From Selaginella moellendorffii (lineage: Eukaryota > Streptophyta > Lycopodiopsida > Selaginellales > Selaginellaceae): DNA of 64,000 bases. Where the stretch lies: positions 857,769 to 921,768 of the forward strand of contig NW_003314283.1 of the NCBI RefSeq assembly GCF_000143415.4, written 5' to 3'. Each line of letters begins with the position of its first letter. Position 1 is the first letter of the stretch. Both the position numbers and the translations under genes were made by a program. Shown one piece after another: positions 45,001 through 56,106 of this stretch. The notes under the pieces are model-generated. The model saw only the letters and a program-made list of their open reading frames with translations. It had not been told where the DNA came from and searched no databases.

Positions 45001-46173
45001 GCTTAGGCTATGCCATTCCCATTTCCATTGGGATTCCTTTGGCAAGGGGTTCTCATGAACCCACGAACATAGCCTCAAGGTATCACACATTGGCACATTT
45101 GGTGTCTCCACACCATCGGCTCCACGAGCCTACCTCTATGACACTTCCCCTTTGTGTCTAAGTCTTTGCCAAGACCAACACCGCTCTTTCTCATGCCAAC
45201 CATCCGTTAGCACTGCGCCATAGAGGTCACACACAACTTTGTGTCAAAGTTGTTTTCTTCTGGGAACACCTTTCCCATAACTTTAGCATGGCACATTTTG
45301 CCATCGATGAGATACCCTTTGTTCTCATCCTTGGATCCTCATCCTTGGATCCTATGATCCCCCCCCATCCTTCGTGGGGTACAACACACCTTAGTCCAAA
45401 TGCTTCCATCAGTCCTTTTAGGACCATTCCTTGACTCTACTTGAGTCATCCAGCAGTTTTGGACTTGGTTAATCCACAGACCTGTAAGGTCCTACTTGTG
45501 AGGCACTAGCTCACTCGAATACACTTCTTGCATTCCTGTCCTACTCAAGAGGACTATTTTCACAAGTGTTACTCTGACATTTGATTTTGTTCTCTGGGGG
45601 CAACCTCTGCCCCTTAGGACTACTTGTCCATGTAATGAGAATACCAACTCATGTTTAAGTACACCCCCCAACTCCTTGGGTTGTTCCAGCATTTATTAAA
45701 GGTAGCCCCGGCTACCATTTCAAGGACTTGAGTCCTCTTTCGTATCTGACCTCCCATAGTCATTACTTCTGGTCTCACATTCATGAGCACCAACCTCAAC
45801 TATATGAGGATAATCTTATGACTCCTTTATTGCTTTGGAGTCTTCATCTTTCCCGTGATCCCAACTGTAGTTGTTTACCACAACTACATTAGCCAGTTTG
45901 CTAAGTTAAATGCTCATCTGGGTCACATCCTCAACTCTCTGAGGAAAACCATATACTGTTCCCAAGATCCCAAAGTCGTTCCCTTACTGGCCCCTTTTCT
46001 ATCCACCACATCGCGCCCAAGTTCATGCATGAACTCGAGTGGAGAGCCATGTCCTCTCGACGTACTACTCCTCAAGGATAGGCCCACTCCTAGGACCTTC
46101 CGATGCCAATATCAATGGTGATATACTTGAGCACCAATAAAAGTCGGACTAAGGAACAGCTCCGATACCAAAT
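42094..46173 (-). mobile_element. Internal region of element B, noncoding
   Basis: Matches 16948-20994 in reverse orientation. No open frame above ~120 codons and none with retroviral domains. Only short random frames. Confidence 0.85.
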
Positions 46174-48006
46174 TGTAAGTGACTAATTTTTTCCATTCTA
46201 CTTTAGTCACTTAACCACACCTCCGACCACTTAGAGGAGTCTCAATCACAACCTCCATAAGTCCAATTCAGGACTTGGGACTTGCTAGCCCCGAGAATGG
46301 CATCCATGCCACTCAACATTTGCACTTGGTCCAAGTGCTCCACGTGTTCGATCCCACGACCGACACTCAAAGGCACCACCGACATGGCAGCCTGTTACGC
46401 TAAGGCCATGCCCAATCACCTTTGCCACACTAGTAGTCCAATACCACTTGCATCACAGTCTTGGCTCCCCAAGACTAGGCAAACAATCCGTGAGTGGTCA
46501 TCTCAGATCCACTCCTTAGCATCCTTAGGATGCCCACCGACAAGGGGAATAGCCTTCCCCAATTTCCCTCTGTTAGTCCCCACTAAGTCCCTTTCTGCCC
46601 CTGGCCGTGTTTGCCGACACTGCCACTGGATCGAGGCCCATAGGCCCGACCACTAAGTCCCACGGTCCTCTAGGACTTCCTCACCACACGATTGTGTCCT
46701 TGGTCCTTACCCCAGAGGACTGCTCCTCTTCCTTTCCACAGTCTGGGCCTTTGGGACAACATTTCGAAACACCGTGGCCTTACGCGAGCCACTTGGGTAC
46801 TCTCCCCGCCTTCCGCCTTTAGGTGCTCTAGCCATGGGCTTAGAGTGAGGTTCCGTTGAGCCACGACAGGTATCCAAGTAGGTAGTGCCACCCACACTTG
46901 GACTGGGAGCATCGGCCAGTCGATCTCCCAGGGGAACTAGAGCCGGCTCTTGAACACTTCACCAAGCTACCCCGCTTGTCGGTCCGTGTTCACTCTAGTC
47001 TTGGACTTCCCAGTGGGCAGCTCATCACCCAACACTGGGTCCGGCCTTCCTGGGCCAAACTGGCCTTTCCTGGCCAAACTGGCTCCACTGCAGTCCTCCC
47101 CCTACTATACTTTTGGAGCTCACCAAACCCCCCAGGGTCTGGGAGACGAACGCTTTGGGCTTTCACCCTCTCAGACTCGAACTCGAACTCGGACTCGGAC
47201 TCGGACTCGGACTCGGACTCGGACTCGGACTCGGACTCGGACTCGGACTCGGACTCGGACTCGGACTCGGACTCGGACTCGGACTCGGACTCGGACTCGG
47301 ACTCGGACTCGGCCTCAGCCTCGGCCTCGGTCTTGGTCTCAGTCCCGATCTCGGTCTCAGTCTCGGTCCCGGTCTTGGTCCCGGTCTCGGTCTCGACTTC
47401 GGACTCCATCTCGGGTCTATCTCGGACTCCATCTCGGGTCCATCTCGGACTCCATCTCGGACTCCATCTTGGGTCCACCTCGGACTCCATCTCGGGTCCA
47501 TCTCAGGTCCATCTTGGGTCCATCTCGGACTCCATCTCGGGTCCATCTCGGACTCCATCTCGGTCCATCTCGGACTCCATCTCGGACTCCATATCGGACT
47601 CCATCTTGGACTCTATCTCGGACTCCATCTCGGACTCCATCTCGGACTCCTAATCGGACTCCACTTCGGGTCCATCTCGGACTCCATCTCGGATCCATCT
47701 CGGGTCCATCTCGGACTCCATCTCGGACTCCATCTCGGACTCCACTTCGGACTCCAACTCGGGTCCATCTCGGACACTTCCACGTGTCATGTGTTGGTCC
47801 ATTTGGGTCCCTTTTTGGAGCCTCGCTTATTACTCTCTTTGTGCTTGTTCCTCGAGCACTTTGTTGGGAGTTCCACTCCCGCTCTCGACCTTTCAAGGTG
47901 GAGCTTTTAGTCCAAACGTGTTACGCTCGTTTGGCTTTCGCTTCGGCCACTACCACGTGGCACCCCTTCGGCTCCACTTTGGGGCCTAGGGATTTTGTGT
48001 CTCACA
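46174..48006 (-). repeat. 5' LTR of element B
   Basis: 1833 bp, nearly identical to 40150-42093 but with fewer hexamers (47173-47312) and fewer CCATCTCGGACT units (47400-47790). Followed on the plus strand by the target duplication GTTGA. Confidence 0.92.
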
Positions 48007-49555
48007 GTTGACCATGTTGGCAATCATAAGTTGTTGTGCTTGTAGACTTCTCTGGCAGCCACCCCTCTTCGATCCCTTCCAATGACGTGTTGATGTAGGT
48101 GTCGAAAGACATGAATGTGCCATCTGGATCGTCACCAATGTGTGGTGCCAAGAACTTCTCACCTTCACTTATAGTTTGCATGATGTAGACAGCCCTTCTC
48201 ATCATGTTCTCAAATAGTTCTGGCTGTCCTTTCTCTCTGTTCATCAAGCAGACATTGAGGAACTCCAGAGTCTCTATCTGTTGCTTATATGGAAGCTTCG
48301 ATTTTGTGATATTGTAAATCATGTCATCTGGAGTTTTGTTCATTGCAAAAGTAACATATGCATAATTAAGAAAAATGAAGTGTGATAAAAAACTTACATT
48401 CATGAGAAGAAATTTTGGCTATAGTCTCTAGCCACTCCTTCGGCCTGCGATTGTCTGTAATGCATACTAGTTTCTTCAACTTTGAGGACTTTGCATGCTG
48501 AATTTTGTGCTCAATTTGTACAAACTCAGCTGAGAGCTCTTCCCGACTCTTCTCCGGATATGCAAGTTCATAAGCATCCTGCTTGACCTTCACCAAAGGC
48601 TAAAAACCAAAACAATTAAAAGAGGCTTTTATAAAATAAAAGGGAAAGACATACCTTACACCACACAGCGAGCATAAAACTGATTGGGTTGTTGAACCAA
48701 ATTGTACTGTCATTTTGAGTGCGTGAGTGCCGAACAAGTGTTGCGAGATCATCACCATAATGTTGGCGAATGTCATCCTCACTCAAGTCTGCCAAAAATC
48801 GAAGTTGCTCGATGTTATGGACAAGATTTTGTTTTTGAACAGCGAACTGCCCAAGCCTACATTTAAACACAACAAAACAAGTTAAAGTGGAGTTAGAGGT
48901 AAAATTATAAAACTTACGCATTGATTTTTTGGCAGGCCAAGATAAGTCTGTTGACATCCAAAGGTCCCCTCGCATAGACATGGCCGACTGGAACGTTGAT
49001 ATGGTAGACAGAATCATCACGAAAATGATCGTCGATACACTTCATCCAAGCTCCATATCGGTGGTTACCGTCAATAATTTGGAACATTGTCCCCGCAAGC
49101 TGTCGAGTCTCAGGATGTCTGATAAGCATGTCATCAAATTCTAGGGACTTCCTCCTCCAAATAGGATCCCAGCTATTCACAATCTCGGGTGTGACAGTAA
49201 TGATGTCCGTTGTTCCTGGCTTGCAAAAAGAGACTAGAAACATATCAATATTTGTTGCAAGGCCATTCTGTTTGAACAAGCTGTATATATCCGGGTTGAC
49301 ATACTTGGATGCTGTGCGGACAAGGTTCGTCTGCTGCAAACGGCAAAGGGGGATTTCTCTGATCAAGTCACAAGGGCCTGGCCACTTGAGCGCCTCAAGT
49401 GTTTGGTGAACTGCTTTTTCCCTTGTCCGCATAACAGTCTCTTGGAAGCGCTTGTCCACCACGTTGTCAGGAAGGTCTGCAACTCTTTCAGCTCCAGGCT
49501 GTTCCTCAGGTTCCCTATCGTGAACACCACTAGATTGCCCAACTTCAGGGATTTG

Positions 49556-49790
49556 CGTTGGTGGTGGTGGCGGTGGTGGCGGGGGCAGAGGCAATAGTGG
49601 CAGTGGTGGTGGCAATGGTGGTGGCGGCGGTGGCGGCGGGGGCAGAGGCAATAGTGGTAGTGGTGGTGGCAATGGTGGTGGTGGCGGTGGCGATGGAAGT
49701 GGTGGAGGTGGTGATGGAGGTGGTGGAGGTGGCGATGGCGGTGGTGGAGGTGGTGATGGTGGAGGTGATGGTGGTGGAGGTGGTGAATCT
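49556..49790 (-). repeat. Poly-proline-coding repeat inside the ParB-methyltransferase gene
   Basis: Purine-rich GGTGGTGGC-type repeats on the plus strand encode, on the minus strand, a run of about 75 Pro/Ser/Leu residues between the N-terminal basic segment and the ParB-like domain. A long flexible linker is likely. Confidence 0.85.
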
Positions 49791-50004
49791 CTATTTAAAT
49801 GTGTCTCTGTTGTGCCAATGGACATGTCGATTGTGATGTCGTCGTCAGTACCAAATTGAACTTCTCGTGTCTTCTTGGCTCCAACAACCTTTTTCTGTAT
49901 TACAATTTTCCTTTTCTGCAAGAGAAAAAGTTTTGTTAGTCAAACTAAATAAAGATAATGAGAAATTCAAACAGTCAAAGAGAAAAAAAAAATCAAGTGG
50001 GCCT

Positions 50005-50370
50005 AGACTCCACCTCGGCCCCCTGGGCAGCCAAAGTGCCCGAGGTGGCCGGCCGGAGCTCGACCTCGGGCAGTTTTNNNNNNNNNNNNNNNNNNNNNNN
50101 NNNNNNNNNNNNNNNNNNNNNNNNNNNNNNNNNNNNNNNNNNNNNNNNNNNNNNNNNNNNNNNNNNNNNNNNNNNNNGAAAACAGAGCTCCCGTGGCATT
50201 TCATCCCACCTCGGCCCCTCGGGCAGCAAAACTGCCCGAGGTGGCTGGCAGGAGCTCAACCTCGGGCACCTTTGCTCGCCGAGGGGCCGAGGTTATTTGA
50301 ATAACCTCGGCCCCTCGGCAAGCAAAACTGCCCGAGGTGGCCCGCCCGAGCTCGACCTCGGCCAGCAAAG
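50005..50370. repeat. Foldback repeats around an assembly gap
   Basis: Several copies of a hairpin-like unit, CCTCGGCCCCTCGGGCAG ... CTGCCCGAGGTGGC, in both orientations on both sides of a 100-base run of N (50078-50177). The inverted copies probably explain the assembly break. No coding. Confidence 0.8.
50078..50177. other. Assembly gap (100 N)
   Basis: Exactly 100 N, so the true length is likely unknown. The missing first exon and promoter of the ParB-methyltransferase gene could lie here. Confidence 0.98.
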
Positions 50371-50511
50371 AAGCAATCAAGAAAAAAAAAGGGAAGAAAT
50401 GGAATGGAAGCAATGGACTAAAAAAATGGAAGTGGAAGCAATCAAATCGAAACTCACCCTTGGCAGCATCTTTCCTCCCTCGATTTCTTGATCGTGCTAG
50501 ATTTCTTGTGC

Positions 50512-50850
50512 GCTCAATCTCTCCCGCTCGCACACTCAATCTCTCCCGCTCGCACACTCAATCTCTCCCGCTTGCGCACTCAATCTCTCCTGCTCGTGCA
50601 CTCAGTGAGCGCACTCAATCTCTCCTGCTCGCGCACTCAATCTCTCCCGCTCGCGCGCTCAATCTCTCCTGCTCACGCGCTCAATCTCTCCCACTCGCGT
50701 GCTCAAACTCTCCCGCTCACGCGCTCAATCTCTCGATCTCTTGCACGCTCAATCTCTCGATCTCTTGCACGCTCAATCGCTCGATCTCCTTCGCGCTCAA
50801 TCCCTCGATCTCCTTCACGCTCAATCTCTCGATCTCTTGCGCGCTTCACT
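50512..50850 (+). repeat. ~22-bp tandem repeat (CTCAATCTCTC...GCTCGCGCA)
   Basis: About 15 degenerate units of CTCAATCTCTCCCGCTCGCGCA type, later CTCAATCTCTCGATCTC. Gives Ser/Leu/Arg-rich false frames on the plus strand. Lies between the divergent cargo and transposase genes, the same position as the GCGCGAG block in transposon I. Confidence 0.85.
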
Positions 50851-50883
50851 CACGATGCGAACAGTAACCTAATCTTGGCAGCT

Positions 50884-50933
50884 ACCCTAACCCTAATCCT
50901 GACGGCTGCCCTAACCCTAACCAATCTCTAATC
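50884..50933 (+). repeat. Telomere-like CCCTAA repeats in transposon II
   Basis: CTACCCTAACCCTAATCC and GCCCTAACCCTAACC motifs. The matching sequence, inverted, is at 63405-63440 in transposon III (GTTAGGTTAGGGTTAGGG), so it is part of the element and not a chromosome end. Confidence 0.75.
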
Positions 50934-51744
50934 CTGGCCGTTCATTCCGAATAACCTAAATCTCAACCATCACAATATCTTTGATCTTATTTTATCTTAT
51001 CATTATTATTATATGTAAATTATGCTTCTTTATTTTGTATATTTTAGTGATGGTATAACTAGCACCTATCAACATTTCTGTTATTAGAGATATGATATTA
51101 TATTTTACAAATTATCTAGAAAGGATGCATTCTCATCACTATTTTGTACATATTTTGGAATCGTTACAAGAACTTCAAAGAGTATAAATAAGGCACGTTA
51201 AAATATGTTGTACTATATCCATCTATGAATGGATGAATCCTCATCCAGAATTTTATTTTGTACTGTATTAGATCCTAGCCAATAGGCATGTGCTTTAAAT
51301 GTCATTGAGCAGTGTTCACAATTATGGATAAAACTTGAGTTGTAATACGAATCAAATCTGTTATTGAAGAATAAGATTTGACAAGATTTATTATCATCTA
51401 CCACTCAAAATTTGACAACTTGACATATCACACGTGCTAATAGTTAGATTGGATCTCTTGGTTTGACACGTTATAGCAGAATGTCATTACTGGTATCATT
51501 ATTAACTATCAAACTTCACGTGCTGAAAATCTTTCCTTGGATCTATGTGTATACATGCATCAGACATCATAATAGATGACAGTAATATTAATACTGTCAC
51601 ACTTACACATGTTAAATTTGCTATAGAATTTACATTCATTTTGTACGTTGTCTTCTTATTACTCTATTTAAATTTCAATTATGTTTCACTATAGATTTTT
51701 ACAAGTAGCATAAAGAGAGAGAACTCCAAAACCTATTGAGAAGG
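50934..51744. promoter_or_regulatory. AT-rich region upstream of the transposon II transposase
   Basis: No coding seen. Counterpart of 62670-63404 in transposon III, with shared motifs such as TGACATATCACACGTGC and GAATGTCATTACTGG-like stretches. Contains CTATTTAAATTT at ~51663, a possible TATA region ~80 bases before the start codon. Confidence 0.4.
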
Positions 51745-54700
51745 ATGGAGAGGTTTCTTCTTCATTTTCGAGATCACCCACCTCTTTCATTCTCTCAGAG
51801 TATTGTTTCTGAAAGTTTTTTATGTCGGCGTTTTGATCTTCGTCTTGGCTCTATTTCTTTAGAGGCTGTGATCCGCAACGACACCGGTATAGTTGCATAC
51901 TCGGAGTTTCTTCTTTCTGGTGTGGGCGAGGGTGGACAACAATGGGATTTACAAAATTCCAAGTCGAAGGAGATTCGAGTGTTTGGATCTCCAGTCAAAA
52001 TGCCAAAATGCGCTCCAGCGAAAGTGAATGTGAAGCAAGAGTCAGTCGTTATCCTCTCGTCCTCTTCTAGTTCAAGTGAAGATGTCATGCTAGTGTCGGC
52101 GCCAAATTCACCAGCTCCAGCTCCAACTTCAGCAATATTCAAAGCCGTTAGCAATGCTTTCCAGTTTTCACGCCTCTCAATCGACGTGCACTTGTTTTTG
52201 TATAGGCTTGTGAGTGAGCTTCCATCCTCCTACAACGGCAACATTTTCTTCGAGCTACCACCTCTTGTCAGCAGCACAGGTTCCAAACGGAAGGGGATGG
52301 AAACCAAGCAGGATGTCCACAATTGGTGCAAGATCAAGACCACACACTTCCAACATTTTGAAGGCACAGTGTCTATAGTTCATTGTGGCGGGCATTTAGA
52401 TTGTGTGGATGAAGCATGCAATCGAGACCGCTCTAGAAACTCTATATTTTTCGAAGGGTCTGCAGTCAATCCTCCAGCCTGTGACACCATTGTTGTTAGA
52501 TTCAAATGTTGATTCTGCAAAAATGCTCCTCTATGTCGTGCTATCTGCGATGCCAAGATGTACTACTTTCTTCCACGGGATGGAGTGGCTGGAAGAGCTA
52601 TAGTGCATGTTGGCACACATATGCATCCAATGCAGGAAGGGATACAAAGGAGTTCTCTCAACCGTTTCAAAGATGCTGTACAGGAAGAGACTATGAGAAA
52701 CTCATCTGCAACTCTGAAGCATATTCAGAAGACCGTCCTCAAGGATTTTATCGCAAATACCTTACTCAATCCAGGTTGCCAAAAGACTCAACTAAACGAG
52801 ACTAGCTTGCGGGACTTACTACGAGGAGTACAACCTGCTACTAGCCTAAGGAGGTACATCCGTTATTTTTCATACGTTATAATAATAATTTTTTCTTACA
52901 TTATATTGTTTAGGATAAAATCTTGGATGTATGAATCTCGAGAGGGGAAGTTGCAATCAAAAATTGACTCCATCCTTGAATTGAAACGGACTTGTCCATA
53001 CGAGTTCATCCACGGAAGTTTGTTTCCAGACCAAGTTGTGAATGAGCAAGAGCACCCCTTCATCTTCAAAATGTCTACCATGGGCCCTGCCTCTGGCGTA
53101 GATCTTGTCTCCTGAATGGACATGTTTGGGTCCAGTGACCTTGCAAATGCATGGGTACATTTTGACCATATGGAGCATGTATCCGGTTGGACAACCATGG
53201 GAGCTTATGTGTATGATCCAAGGTAATTTTTATTCTCATTATATTGAAATTGTTATAATATTTATGTTTTTATAGGCTACGTTGTAATTTAACAATTGCG
53301 ACAGCAGAGTTTAAAGTACAAGACCAGACAGCACAGGAAATATTTTGGAAGTCCCTCTCTGATATTGTCCTAAAGCGGACTGGTAAGCTTGCAAACTTTC
53401 GTGGTTTCATGGCAGATGGGGCTGGTGCAAACTAGAATGGTATCTGAGCAGTTTTTGGGAATGGTCAACCATTGGAAGGTCGTGAGAGGACTTGTGAGTT
53501 CCATTGGGCTCAAAGCCTAAACCAGCACTGCCACCTTATCAAGCCAGAGTTTCAATCAATATTTAAGGAGTTGTGCAAACAATGGCAGGTTGCACCTTCT
53601 AAAGAAGAGCATGAGGCAAAAGCAAACGAGATCCGAATGTGGTGGTGTGAAGATGGCCATACAGATGTAAGTTGCCTACCACAACTTGAGTCATGGTTAG
53701 GATGGTGGGAAGTTAGGATGTTCCAATGGGGATATCACTCTTTTCAGGTTGGTTTATATTTTTTCTTCTCCTTTTATTACCTTTTAATATTGCCTTTTCC
53801 ATTAGGATCAACCACTTGAGGACCTCGCATACACCCCAACTGTGAATCTCTCCGAAAGTAAGCATTGGAGTTGGCGTTCCTCTGAGGCAGGGAAAGGGAA
53901 GATGAGTCTATACGAAGCCTGTCTATCAGATTTGATACGTGCTATAGAGCAATCTTCAAAAGCACTGGCATTCGAGGAAGGAAGATACATGGGAACAGGG
54001 CCTTCTGTTGAGATGTTACATGATAAGATGAAGAGAAAATTAACTCCACCCACCCGAACAGTGGCAACTGCAGTTGAGGAAGTGGTCCGTGGCACATCTA
54101 TGGAGTACACTCCCCGAGCTTCTATTGGTGATATGAAGACTGTCCGCTCAAAGCGTCGTTTTTCCTTTGCTGGGGAAGATGTTGGTACGGACCTTGGAGC
54201 AAAAAGCTCCCACAGGCCTGATGTCGAGTACCATTCTGCTCCAAGACACCGCTCTCGGACTGAGCCACCTCAAGTGGCTGATGAAGAGAGTGCATCGCAA
54301 CAGGTTGAAATTGCTTACCGTAGCGTGGAGCCGAAGCAATGGGCAATCCGACGTGTGCCAGCAAAATCAAATGTAAGGTGTGTGGGGATGCTTCCGAGGG
54401 GCAAGTGTTGGGCCTGGATTCGTGGTGAAAAATCTGCTTCTGTTCCAGCCCCATGTTTCTATGGGGAATGAAAGCAAGCAGGATTTTCAAGATGGTGCTG
54501 GCTATATTGTTGCAACACCGACGCTAACCATACGAAGCGGCTTGAAGACACTATAGTGACTAAACCTGATGCAGTACCTAAAGAATGGCCGGTTGCTAAT
54601 AGGGTCGCGCTCACCTCGGATGAGATTGAAAACCTTGAGAAATCTGGTTTTAATCTTGAGAGGAGAGTTGGAGACATGAGTGACAGGAGCAGGACTATTC

Positions 54701-55083
54701 CTACAGAAATGCACAGGAGGCCAGCACGAAAAGGTAAAGCAGTTAAATTTATTGGTACCGTCTCTAAGCAGAAGCAAGGTAAAATAAACTTGGCTCAAAC
54801 ACTTGAGTGTGAGATTCTCTCCACGAAGTACATCACTGCGCTTGCAAAGGAGTACATAGTCAAAACAGAAGGTGGAGAGTACACAATTGCCATTCACGAC
54901 TTTCCTTCTTGCACATGTCCAGACTTTACGAAGCGCGAGGAACATGAGAAGGCATATGCTCCTTGCAAGCATATGTACTACATCTTCATCAACATCTTGC
55001 ACCAGGATCCTAAAGTGGATATTCATATACACCAAGCAAGCCTTACTATTGCTGAGTTGCAGAAAACTTTTGGAGCTAATTAG
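51745..55083 (+). pseudogene. MULE-like transposase with SWIM finger, transposon II (several stops)
   Basis: Start ATG 51745 (MERFLLHF), placed by agreement with the copy in transposon III. Introns 52854-52913, 53223-53275 and 53748-53805 have GT-AG ends. A Cys/His-rich N-terminal module (CGGHLDCV, RFKC then FCKNAPLCRAIC, HVGTHMHP) looks like the FLYWCH/WRKY-GCM1 type finger found in MULE transposases. The core has FRGFMADGAGAN (probable catalytic Asp) and RTCEFHWAQSLNQH (the C-x2-H motif). The C-terminus has a SWIM finger, SCTCPDF ... PCKHMYY. Internal stops occur at about 52510, 53113, 53435, 53448 and 54469, so the gene is dead. Element movement would need another copy. Confidence 0.82.
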
Positions 55084-55174
55084 ATTTCTCCAACACTATC
55101 GATGTTTATTCTCTATCAATAAAACTTATTATACTTTATATAATTAATACAAATGTGCTTTTTCATTTCACTTT

Positions 55175-55627
55175 TCATTTTATATGCTTCCGAGTGTTCT
55201 TCTCGCAATACTGCCCATAGTACTCGTGTGTCTCCATTTCTGTCTTTACCATCTCAAAAAAGATTTCATGGTAGTCTTTCGGGTGCGTGATGTTGCAGTG
55301 TGTCGCAAGAGCATATATACCATCATATTGATCATTGCCATTGTTTCCACCAGACGCTAGAAAACATATGGGGCACTTCTTGAAAGTGGCAGAATTGCAC
55401 TTTTCTAAAACAAGTAAGAGGGCATTCTTTTTCACCCAATTTGTTGCACCCTCTGTCATTGCATTTATCTCCAACTCATGATCACTATCCTCACTATCCT
55501 CTCTTTCATTCTCTTGTGTGATTTGGTTATGCTGTGTAATGGGATAATTATTGCATCTCCTAGCCCTTGAGCCCTGGGAAGAAAGATTGTGAGAGTTAAA
55601 ATTACCAACACTAGAACCCATAGACAT
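55175..55627 (-). CDS. Zinc-finger protein of transposon II (minus-strand copy)
   Basis: A 150-residue protein, MSMGSSVGNF start, Ser/Asn-rich then acidic (DSEDSDHELE), then a finger-like KKCPICFLASGG ... ALATHCNITHPKDYHE and a helical tail METHEYYGQYCEKN. The layout matches the plus-strand gene at 37567-38112 (CPIC ... EHCKNCP ... ELQTHTHY), so the element has two diverged copies near its two ends. A remnant lies at the same place in transposon III (59105-59245). It faces the transposase gene tail to tail. Confidence 0.68.
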   Translation of the reverse strand: MSMGSSVGNFNSHNLSSQGSRARRCNNYPITQHNQITQENEREDSEDSDHELEINAMTEGATNWVKKNALLLVLEKCNSATFKKCPICFLASGGNNGNDQYDGIYALATHCNITHPKDYHEIFFEMVKTEMETHEYYGQYCEKNTRKHIK

Positions 55628-56106
55628 TTGTGGGTGTATTTCCCTTTTTTCGAATGAGAGTGTGAATGAAGATCTATAAATTCTAGACAGTATGCTACGA
55701 CAAACCCCTCAAGAATGTATTCTACAAAGAACCAAGTCTTTCTTTTATATGCAATAAGCTTACATCAACGGTTATTTTTTTTCCTTTCAAACGGTTATAT
55801 GGCTTCACATAGAATCTTATTTCAAATTTAATAATTTTTTAATTCTGACAAACCTAACATTTACTAGCCAGAAAGCATAGAGTACAAATTTAAAGAAGTG
55901 ACAAGAATACTCTTTTTTCAAACATTTTATTTTATGTTCTAACAAATGTCCCTATCATTGCATGTAGTAAATATTTAAATTATTAGAACAAAATGTGTTC
56001 TTTAGAACATTTTTATCTATATAATATATAGAGAGTTATTAAATTATTAGGTTTGCCATAACCTTAAAATTTTAAAATTTATAATGTTTGTACTAAATTA
56101 CAATTG
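55628..56106. other. AT-rich right subterminal region of transposon II
   Basis: No coding. Nearly the same sequence occurs in reverse at 58780-59100 in transposon III, including CATTTACTAGCCAGAAAG and AAACATTTTATTTTATGTTC. Confidence 0.6.

Larger units (their letters stand above)
40150..48006 (-). mobile_element. Element B: full-length non-autonomous LTR retrotransposon (same family as A)
   Basis: 7.86 kb with two long LTRs (40150-42093 and 46174-48006), a 4.08-kb internal region, a primer site on the minus strand (GGTATCGGAGCTGTTC, ~46154-46170), a purine-rich tract beside the other LTR and a 5-bp target duplication. The internal region has no gag or pol frame and matches the internal region of A. 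The LTRs are nearly identical except for repeat number, so it is much younger than A. It must have been moved by enzymes of another element. Confidence 0.92.
38554..49915 (-). pseudogene. Transposon II cargo: ParB-like / beta-class DNA methyltransferase protein, disrupted by LTR element B
   Basis: Minus-strand, multi-exon. Exon order: 49915-48919 (poly-Pro linker, then ParB-like domain, EIPLCRLQ ... FQIIDGNHRYGAWMKC with the GxHR signature intact), then helical exons (LGQFAVQKQ..., PLVKVKQDAYE..., YDMIYNITKS...). Coding is cut at 48011/40149 by element B inside an exon (DCQHGQ / PYFMRCAAY), then continues through an acidic linker to a methyltransferase: motif IV-like DFILFDFPDGLSD (~39.3 kb) before motif I-like GIVIDCIASSGSMVEAARD and SVFAIEEHHF (~38.75 kb), an order typical of beta-class N6-A/N4-C enzymes. 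Introns such as 38585-38635 and 40054-40116 have clean ends and keep frame. The 5' exon is missing, perhaps in the gap at 50078. Apart from B the frame looks intact. Motif IV (DFPD) departs from DPPY. Confidence 0.75.

Noticed and set aside
49558-49836. Val/Met/Ala-rich membrane protein on the plus strand
   Set aside because: It is the complement of the poly-proline linker of the minus-strand ParB-methyltransferase gene.
50337-50931. Ser/Leu/Arg-rich protein gene upstream of the transposon II transposase
   Set aside because: Consists of the 22-bp tandem repeat read in two frames; no counterpart in transposon III.
50884-50933. Chromosome end or telomere fusion
   Set aside because: Only a few telomere-like units, shared by position with transposon III, inside a mobile element.
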